Source of the DNA: Cyanobacteria bacterium UBA947
GTDB lineage: Bacteria > Cyanobacteriota > Vampirovibrionia > Gastranaerophilales > Gastranaerophilaceae
Direction: 5' to 3'
Length of the DNA stretch: 6,315 nucleotides
Assembly: GCA_002293275.1 (NCBI GenBank)
Contig: DBCX01000012.1
Coordinates: forward strand, 9,638-15,952
The position numbers and the translations under genes were made by a program. Below are positions 1-6,315 of the stretch, in pieces (position 1 is the stretch's first letter; each line of letters starts with the position of its first letter). The notes beneath the pieces are model-generated. The model was given only the letters and a program-made list of their open reading frames with translations, had not been told where the DNA came from and did not search any database.

Positions 1-93
1 ATTACTGAATTCAAGCGCCAATTGCGCCTTAACGAAAATATCTTGCGCGTGATGTTCCTTGAACAATCACAAGAAAAAAAGGTGTGTGCATGA
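1..93 (+). CDS. rpsF: 30S ribosomal protein bS6, C-terminal fragment
   Basis: Frame 1 is open from the first base to the TGA at 91-93 and encodes the last 30 residues of a protein whose start lies left of the window. The segment EFKRQLRLNENILRVMF matches the end of bS6, where the family has a pattern like ELERxLRLNExVLRxL; a short Gln/Lys-rich tail follows. bS6 sits on the platform of the small ribosomal subunit and binds bS18, which is encoded two genes downstream. The stop codon overlaps the ssb start in an ATGA arrangement at 90-93, so the two genes are probably translationally coupled. Identification rests on a short fragment but is strongly supported by the rpsF-ssb-rpsR gene order. Confidence 0.88.
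   Translation: MTEFKRQLRLNENILRVMFLEQSQEKKVCA
78..84 (+). promoter_or_regulatory. Ribosome binding site of ssb
   Basis: AAAGGTG lies within the end of rpsF, five bases before the ATG at 90. It decides the ssb start: an in-frame GTG at 84 overlaps this sequence and would leave no usable Shine-Dalgarno sequence, so ATG 90 is preferred. Confidence 0.6.
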
Positions 94-500
94 GCGTAGC
101 AAAGGCGATTGTAACAGGCACAGTCTACCGCGCACCGGAAAAACGGTTTACGCAAAACAGCGTTGCGGTCTCTGATTTTGTGCTTGACATCGGCGATAAC
201 ACACTTGTTCGTGTGGTGTCAACACGTCAATTTCTTGACGATGTTGTTGATTCAACCTTAAAAGGCGACCAGCTGCTTGTTGAAGGCAGACTGCAAGTCA
301 CCACCGTCAAAACCGATGACGGCGGCGAGAAAAAAGTGTTTGAAATCAACGCGAACTCAATAGAAAAAATGGGCGCGGCAGGTTCAGCATCAGCCGGCTC
401 AAAAAGCTCAAAATCAAAATTCGGCACCGAAGAAATAGTTAAGTTTGAATCCGACGACTTCTCCAACGAGCTCATCGGCGAGGACGAAATCCCGTTCTAG
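90..500 (+). CDS. ssb: Single-stranded DNA-binding protein
   Basis: A 136-residue SSB that coats single-stranded DNA in replication, repair and recombination. Residues 1-95 are the OB fold, with the family pattern V.G...R.PEKRF at the N-terminus, then LKGDQLLVEGRL at about 58-69 and a final strand near 83-92. Residues 96-115 form a short Gly/Ser/Lys linker. The acidic C-terminal tip ends GEDEIPF, the protein-interaction peptide (usually DDDIPF) that recruits other replication and repair proteins. It is shorter than E. coli SSB (178 residues), mainly in the linker. The OB fold is poor in aromatics: no tryptophan is present, and the DNA-stacking Trp/Phe positions of E. coli SSB appear to be non-aromatic, which is unusual. 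The start is ATG 90, overlapping the rpsF stop. The setting between rpsF and rpsR is the classic one. Confidence 0.95.
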   Translation: MSVAKAIVTGTVYRAPEKRFTQNSVAVSDFVLDIGDNTLVRVVSTRQFLDDVVDSTLKGDQLLVEGRLQVTTVKTDDGGEKKVFEINANSIEKMGAAGSASAGSKSSKSKFGTEEIVKFESDDFSNELIGEDEIPF

Positions 501-532
501 GGGTAAAGGGGCAAAGGGACAAGGGATTAACG
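500..532 (+). repeat. G-rich short-period repeat between ssb and rpsR
   Basis: Just after the ssb stop the sequence runs as imperfect units of about 8-9 bases, GGGGTAAA / GGGGCAAA / GGGACAA / GGGA. A very similar arrangement occurs inside dxr at 2416-2448 on the minus strand (GGGGGCAAAT / GGGGCAAAA / GGGTCAAAT). The similarity is seen directly; that they belong to one interspersed family is inference. Confidence 0.45.
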
Positions 533-570
533 GAGGCAGCCGGCCTTCAAGACCAAAAAAATTAACAAGA

Positions 571-576
571 AAAGGA
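571..576 (+). promoter_or_regulatory. Ribosome binding site of rpsR
   Basis: AAAGGA, with an 8-base spacer to the ATG at 585. This supports the start of bS18 at MAKPSK. A stronger-looking GGAGG at 532-536 is too far upstream and has no start codon after it. Confidence 0.55.
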
Positions 577-584
577 AATATAAA

Positions 585-818
585 ATGGCAAAACCAAGTA
601 AAGAAGACCTCAAAAAGAAAAAGACCTGCGGGCTTTGTGCGGACAAAGTGACCGGGCTGGATTACAAAGACGGCTCAAAGCTGCGCCGTTACCTGACTGA
701 AGCCGGCAAAATCATCCCGCGCCGCGTGACCGGAAGCTGCGCTAAACACCAGCGTATGGTTGCCGTGGCTGTAAAACGCGCACGCGAGGCAGCGATTTTA
801 CCTTATGTCTTTGATTAG
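585..818 (+). CDS. rpsR: 30S ribosomal protein bS18, zinc-ligand form
   Basis: A 77-residue bS18, full length for the family, which binds the platform of the 30S subunit as a partner of bS6. The core is highly conserved: [19 protein letters not shown] at 25-43, the PRRVTG signature at 45-50, CAKHQR at 52-57, then a basic helix ending LPYVFD. Cys15 and Cys18 (CGLC) with Cys52 and His55 form the C-x2-C...C-x2-H set typical of the zinc-containing (C+) version of bS18; many bacteria carry a C- version lacking these. Genomes with C+ copies often encode a zinc-free paralog elsewhere for zinc starvation. Its last 14 bases overlap the start of the downstream DUF2229 gene. Confidence 0.97.
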   Translation: MAKPSKEDLKKKKTCGLCADKVTGLDYKDGSKLRRYLTEAGKIIPRRVTGSCAKHQRMVAVAVKRAREAAILPYVFD

Positions 819-1887
819 AAACACAAAAAACACGGAAAAAGTAATCGGCATCCCTCGGGCGATGTCGTTTTATCATGATTGGGCGTTCTATTACGGGTTT
901 TTCAACGATCTGGGGGTTAAGATTGTGTTGTCGGATTCAACGACAAAGCAAACCCTGTCTGACGGCTGCGCGCTCGTTGTTTCGGAAACATGCCTGCCGA
1001 TAAAAATTTACATGGGCCACATCGTAAACCTGCTGGGTAAAGGCGTTGACAAGATTTTGGTGCCGTCGCTGCAATCAATCGGACCGAAAATTTACAACTG
1101 TTCAAAAATCCGCGGGCTGCCGGATTTGGTCAGAAATGTTGTAAAACGCGACTTTACGATGGTTGAGGCGGTTCTGGATAAATCCGAGAAAAATCAAGGG
1201 TTCTACGAATACCTTGGTGAAATCGCGAAATATTACGGGATAAAAAACGCCGCACGGGTGAAAAAGGCGTCAAAAGCGGGCTGGCGGGTTTATAATAATT
1301 TTCTCATGATGACAAAATCCGGGATGCGATACGAGGATGCGATGAATTATGCGCTTTCCGGCAAGGTGTTCATCCAGGATCGGACAAAAGAATATCCGAT
1401 TTCGGTCGCGGTTATCTCGCACGGGTACAACATTTACGACGAGCGTGCGTCTATGAAGGTTTTTGACAAACTGGAAGCGATGAATGCGCGTGTGTTTACG
1501 GCACTGCAGCTGTCCGGTGAACAGATGCAAGACGGCTTGAAGGCGCTCGGTCAAGGGCTTTACTGGGCAAATGAGTGCGAAATGTCCGGTGCCGCAGGGT
1601 TTTACCTGAAAGACACCCGCGTTGACGGGATTATTACGATAAGCGCGTTTGGCTGCGGGCCGGATTCGCTGATGATTGAGCGCATGAGCCGAAAATCAAA
1701 GCGGTTTGGCAAACCGATGCTGAACCTTACAATTGACGAGCAAACAGGCGAGGCGGGATTCATCACGCGGCTGGAGGCCTTCGTTGATATGCTTTACCGC
1801 CAAAAACGCAACAAAATAACCGATACCGGCTCAAATTCCGGCGAGCTCGCAGGCCAGCGCGTCCGCTTTGAAAATCTCGTCCAGTGA
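805..1887 (+). CDS. DUF2229 protein, related to acyl-CoA dehydratase and its activase
   Basis: A 360-residue protein of the DUF2229 group, usually annotated 'acyl-CoA dehydratase activase-related' or 'CoA enzyme activase'. Visible family motifs are IGIPRAM (14-20), [13 protein letters not shown] (60-72), [14 protein letters not shown] (97-110), a second-domain start at [13 protein letters not shown] (201-213), FGCGPDS (282-288) and [11 protein letters not shown] (308-318). Cys63, Cys99 and Cys284 sit in these motifs and could bind an iron-sulfur cluster, as in 2-hydroxyacyl-CoA dehydratase subunits (inference). The BadF/HgdC ATPase domain that accompanies the family in larger versions is absent, so the true reaction is unknown. 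The ATG at 805 lies inside rpsR with only a weak GAGG upstream, suggesting coupling to rpsR; the next ATG (codon 20) would remove the IGIPRAM motif. Residues 343-360 are encoded antisense to the dxr 3' end and look non-homologous. Confidence 0.85.
   Translation: MSLIRNTKNTEKVIGIPRAMSFYHDWAFYYGFFNDLGVKIVLSDSTTKQTLSDGCALVVSETCLPIKIYMGHIVNLLGKGVDKILVPSLQSIGPKIYNCSKIRGLPDLVRNVVKRDFTMVEAVLDKSEKNQGFYEYLGEIAKYYGIKNAARVKKASKAGWRVYNNFLMMTKSGMRYEDAMNYALSGKVFIQDRTKEYPISVAVISHGYNIYDERASMKVFDKLEAMNARVFTALQLSGEQMQDGLKALGQGLYWANECEMSGAAGFYLKDTRVDGIITISAFGCGPDSLMIERMSRKSKRFGKPMLNLTIDEQTGEAGFITRLEAFVDMLYRQKRNKITDTGSNSGELAGQRVRFENLVQ
1806..1831 (-). terminator. Possible weak terminator of dxr
   Basis: Reading leftward from the dxr stop, AGCCG-GTAT-CGGTT can pair (five pairs, one of them G-U), followed by the U-rich ATTTTGTTGCGTTTTT. 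The stem is short, so this is only a weak candidate. It lies inside the 3' part of the DUF2229 gene, which encodes through it on the opposite strand. Confidence 0.25.
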
Positions 1888-2907
1888 CGGGTTTTGCACC
1901 GGTTGGATTTCGCGCAGCACATTGCGCGTAATTTTATAAATGTCGCCGAGTTTAATTTTGCCTTCCAAAAAGGCAAAGACTGCTTTTTCGTTGGCGGCAT
2001 TAAGTATCGCGGGCGCTGTCCCGCCTGTTTTCCCGGCCTCAATCGCCAGCGCAAGGCACGGAAACTGTTCAAAATCAGGGGTTTCAAAATCAAGCCGCGC
2101 GATGTCAGCAAAACTGAACGATTTTGATTTGATACCGGATAACCGCTGCGGATAGGTCAGCGCGTACTGGATGGGAATGTGCATGCTCGGCAGCCCCAGC
2201 TGCGCAATCACGGACCCGTCCTCGTATTCCACAGCCGAGTGCACAATACTTTGCGGATGGATGACAACCTCAATATCATCGTAGTCAAACCCAAAAAGGT
2301 GGTGTGCCTCAATGATTTCTAAGCCTTTATTCATAAGCGTCGCAGAGTCCACCGTGATTTTTTTGCCCATATTCCATCTGGGGTGCGCAAGGGTTTCCTC
2401 AACTGTCGCGTTTTCCATTTGACCCTTTTGCCCCATTTGCCCCCGTAAAAACGGGCCGCCGGAGGCGGTTATGATAAGTTTTGCCGCATCTTGCAGCCCG
2501 CACTGGTGGATTGCGCTGTGTTCGCTGTCAACAGGCAGAATGTTCACGTTGTTTGCGCGTGCGGCGTTCATAACGACTTCGCCCGCCATAACAAGCGTTT
2601 CCTTGTTCGCAAGCGCGATGTCAATCCCGTTTTCAATCGCGGTCAGCGTCGGTCTTAAACCAACACGCCCCGAACACGCGACAAGAATCAAATCATTTTC
2701 CTTATCGTTTGCGATGTGTTCCAATTCATCTTGCCCTTGACAAACATAGCGCGGTTTGAATTTTTTGGCCTGCGATTGCAAAAGCTCAGTGTTCGTGCCG
2801 CCGGCCAGCGCAATTAGCTCAAACTCGCCCGGCAGCTGCTCAATAACTTCCAGCGCCTGCGTCCCGATTGAGCCCGTTGAACCGATTATGCTAATTTTTT
2901 TCTTCAT
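1831..2907 (-). CDS. dxr: 1-deoxy-D-xylulose 5-phosphate reductoisomerase
   Basis: DXR (IspC) converts 1-deoxy-D-xylulose 5-phosphate to 2-C-methyl-D-erythritol 4-phosphate with NADPH, the committed step of the cytosolic MEP isoprenoid pathway and the target of fosmidomycin. At 358 residues it is shorter than E. coli DXR (398). Visible are the nucleotide-binding GSTGSIG (9-15), ALANKETL (98-105), PVDSEHSAIHQ (125-135, metal and catalytic Asp127/Glu129), ITASGGPF (146-153), HPRWNMGKK (175-183, flap), DSATLMNKGLEIIEA (187-201) and IHPQSIVHS (216-224). The C-terminal four-helix region is present. The shortening is mostly in the N-terminal NADPH domain, around residues 55-80. Residues 154-164 (LRGQMGQKGQM) form an odd local repeat where the family normally has a short loop before the flap. 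dxr stands alone on this strand, without the usual cdsA/uppS/rseP neighbours, and no Shine-Dalgarno sequence precedes its ATG. Confidence 0.97.
   Translation of the reverse strand: MKKKISIIGSTGSIGTQALEVIEQLPGEFELIALAGGTNTELLQSQAKKFKPRYVCQGQDELEHIANDKENDLILVACSGRVGLRPTLTAIENGIDIALANKETLVMAGEVVMNAARANNVNILPVDSEHSAIHQCGLQDAAKLIITASGGPFLRGQMGQKGQMENATVEETLAHPRWNMGKKITVDSATLMNKGLEIIEAHHLFGFDYDDIEVVIHPQSIVHSAVEYEDGSVIAQLGLPSMHIPIQYALTYPQRLSGIKSKSFSFADIARLDFETPDFEQFPCLALAIEAGKTGGTAPAILNAANEKAVFAFLEGKIKLGDIYKITRNVLREIQPVQNPSLDEIFKADALACELAGI
2416..2448 (-). repeat. G-rich repeat inside dxr, resembling the ssb-rpsR spacer repeat
   Basis: On the minus strand this segment carries units GGGGGCAAAT, GGGGCAAAA and GGGTCAAAT, like those at 500-532. 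It stays in frame and encodes the low-complexity LRGQMGQKGQM of DXR residues 154-164, in the loop between the GGPF motif and the conserved HPRWNMG flap. Insertion or local expansion in a tolerant loop is the inferred origin. Confidence 0.45.
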
Positions 2908-2915
2908 GATAAAAT
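2907..2915 (+). promoter_or_regulatory. Extended -10 promoter candidate of the speB-ligA operon
   Basis: TGATAAAAT matches the extended -10 pattern TGnTATAAT at all but one base. No good -35 lies 17 bases upstream, as is common for extended -10 promoters. The expected start near 2922 would leave a 14-base leader holding the speB ribosome binding site. It overlaps the dxr -10 box by two bases on the opposite strand, so the two promoters should compete for polymerase. Confidence 0.4.
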
Positions 2916-2935
2916 TATATTACAAAGGGGGCGTA

Positions 2936-2942
<7 letters not shown>
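2914..2942 (-). promoter_or_regulatory. Promoter of dxr, probably giving a leaderless mRNA
   Basis: On the minus strand, TTAACA (2942-2937; five of six matches to the -35 consensus), a 17-base spacer and a perfect TATAAT (2919-2914). Counting about seven bases past the -10 puts the transcription start at 2907, the A of the dxr ATG. There is no purine-rich ribosome binding site upstream of that ATG, which fits leaderless translation. The -35 box lies inside the first codons of speB. Confidence 0.6.
2924..2931 (+). promoter_or_regulatory. Ribosome binding site of speB
   Basis: AAAGGGGG, four to five bases before the ATG at 2936. It fixes the start at MLTGPF; the reading frame stays open further upstream (to 2756) but that part is antisense to dxr and is not homologous to the family. 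Confidence 0.7.
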
Positions 2943-5997
<3,055 letters not shown>

Positions 5998-6011
<14 letters not shown>

Positions 6012-6029
6012 AGGGAGCTTTACGCCCCC
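5998..6029 (-). terminator. Rho-independent terminator facing left
   Basis: Read on the minus strand, GGGGGC-GTAAA-GCTCCC (6029-6013) forms a six-pair stem including one G-U, followed directly by TTTATTTTTTGTTTT. Read on the plus strand the same stem has an A-C mismatch and no T-run follows, so the signal is built for transcripts arriving from the right. It would end a convergent gene or a small RNA whose start lies in 6030-6315 or beyond the window. Confidence 0.6.
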
Positions 6030-6095
6030 GTTGGAATTAAGAATAGCTGGAAGTATGAAAAAGATTTAATTATATTAAACTGTACTTCGGGTGTT

Positions 6096-6124
6096 TTTAC
6101 AATTACCCATGTGCCCTATATAAA
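6096..6124 (+). promoter_or_regulatory. Sigma70-type promoter, rightward
   Basis: TTTACA (6096-6101), a spacer of exactly 17 bases and TATAAA (6119-6124); each box matches the consensus at five of six positions. The spacer holds AATTACCCATGTG (starting on the last base of the -35 box), which recurs in the palindrome downstream, so a regulator binding it would block polymerase. Predicted start near 6131. Confidence 0.5.
6101..6113 (+). repeat. Direct repeat copy 1 (AATTACCCATGTG)
   Basis: Thirteen bases identical to 6156-6168, offset by 55 bases. This copy has only the left half of the dyad (followed by CCC rather than GG) and lies in the spacer of the promoter at 6096-6124. Confidence 0.7.
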
Positions 6125-6155
6125 ATGTATTTTGATATAAAAGAAATAATTTTTA

Positions 6156-6175
6156 AATTACCCATGTGGGTAATT
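6156..6175. promoter_or_regulatory. Perfect 9-2-9 palindrome, probable operator
   Basis: AATTACCCA-TG-TGGGTAATT is an exact inverted repeat of 9-base arms around two bases, a size and symmetry typical of sites for dimeric repressors. Its left part is direct repeat copy 2 (6156-6168). It lies about 25 bases downstream of the predicted start of the promoter at 6096-6124. No regulator gene is in the window, so its ligand is unknown. Confidence 0.55.
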
Positions 6176-6195
6176 GACTTTTTGTTGCGTTTTTA

Positions 6196-6217
6196 GCCCA
6201 ATAAGTGTATATTGGGC
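6196..6217. repeat. Perfect 8-bp stem-loop
   Basis: GCCCAATA-AGTGTA-TATTGGGC pairs perfectly over eight bases with a six-base loop. No T-run follows on either strand, so it is not a classic terminator. It could be an operator or an RNA structural element in a leader transcribed from 6096-6124. Confidence 0.5.
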
Positions 6218-6282
6218 ACTTTATAGGAAAACCCTTGCACACTGGGACTTTCGGGCATCTTAATAAAAATTTACATGGGGGG

Positions 6283-6311
6283 TTGACAAATAAAGATTTA
6301 TGGTTTACACT
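6283..6311 (+). promoter_or_regulatory. Strong sigma70-type promoter, rightward, at the window edge
   Basis: A perfect TTGACA (6283-6288), a 17-base spacer and TACACT (6306-6311; four of six). ACATGGGG (6273-6280) sits immediately upstream and resembles half of the palindrome at 6156-6175. The start would fall just past the end of the window. Confidence 0.5.
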
Positions 6312-6315
6312 GATG

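Larger units (their letters stand above)
6030..6315. other. Gene-free AT-rich regulatory stretch
   Basis: About 285 bases with no supportable coding region on either strand and clearly more AT-rich than the genes to the left. It contains two good rightward promoters (6096-6124 and 6283-6311), a 13-base direct repeat, a palindrome (6156-6175), a stem-loop (6196-6217), and the leftward terminator at its left border. It probably is the control region of a gene starting just right of the window, perhaps with a small RNA encoded in it. Confidence 0.5.

Noticed and set aside
532..536. Consensus GGAGG between ssb and rpsR
   Set aside because: No start codon follows at a usable distance; rpsR has its own site at 571-576.
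445..651. Overlapping plus-strand frame across the end of ssb and the start of rpsR
   Set aside because: Arginine/lysine-rich composition is an out-of-frame reading of the two real genes and the G-rich spacer.
1841..1850. GCGAGCTCGC palindrome at the dxr/DUF2229 overlap
   Set aside because: A ten-base self-complementary stretch within coding sequence on both strands, with no loop or T-run; probably chance.
2756..2935. Upstream in-frame extension of speB
   Set aside because: It is antisense to the dxr N-terminus, shows no family homology, and the good ribosome binding site lies just before ATG 2936.
6069..6074. TATAAT on the minus strand
   Set aside because: The -35 position is poor (AAAACA), and the transcript would be only about 50-60 bases long before the terminator.
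6193..6258. A 21-codon minus-strand reading frame (MPESPSVQG...)
   Set aside because: It has no convincing ribosome binding site, contains the 6196-6217 stem-loop, and is too short to support without homologs.

Overview
This window looks like an ordinary chromosomal segment from a free-living, probably anaerobic bacterium of moderate GC. It carries the rpsF-ssb-rpsR order common to many bacterial phyla, a zinc-type (four-ligand) ribosomal protein bS18, the non-mevalonate isoprenoid enzyme DXR, an NAD-dependent DNA ligase, and a DUF2229-type protein related to 2-hydroxyacyl-CoA dehydratases and their activases, a family found mainly in anaerobes. A clostridial or a deep-branching lineage such as Vampirovibrionia would fit, but I cannot fix the phylum by reading alone. 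No rRNA, tRNA, CRISPR array, transposase or phage gene is visible.

Layout. (1) Positions 1-1887, plus strand: the 3' end of rpsF, then ssb, rpsR and the DUF2229 gene. rpsF/ssb and rpsR/DUF2229 overlap, so this looks like one translationally coupled operon. (2) Positions 1831-2907, minus strand: dxr alone, convergent with and overlapping the DUF2229 gene by 57 bases. (3) Positions 2936-6011, plus strand: speB-like ureohydrolase, ligA and a small two-helix membrane protein, each overlapping the next by a few bases, again an operon. dxr and speB diverge from a gap of only 28 bases, which holds two overlapping promoter candidates. (4) Positions 6012-6315: an AT-rich gene-free stretch dense in signals: a rho-independent terminator facing left, two good sigma70-type promoters facing right, a 13-base direct repeat, a 9-2-9 palindrome and an 8-bp stem-loop.

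How the genes work together: the first operon combines translation and DNA maintenance with one metabolic or redox protein; the second joins amine catabolism, DNA joining and an unknown membrane protein. These are housekeeping genes packed tightly rather than a dedicated pathway. I found no convincing new multi-gene system. The parts most worth a second look are the 3' regulatory cluster, which implies a regulated gene just past the right edge and possibly a leftward small RNA; the apparently leaderless dxr promoter; and a G-rich repeat that seems to occur both between ssb and rpsR and inside the dxr reading frame.
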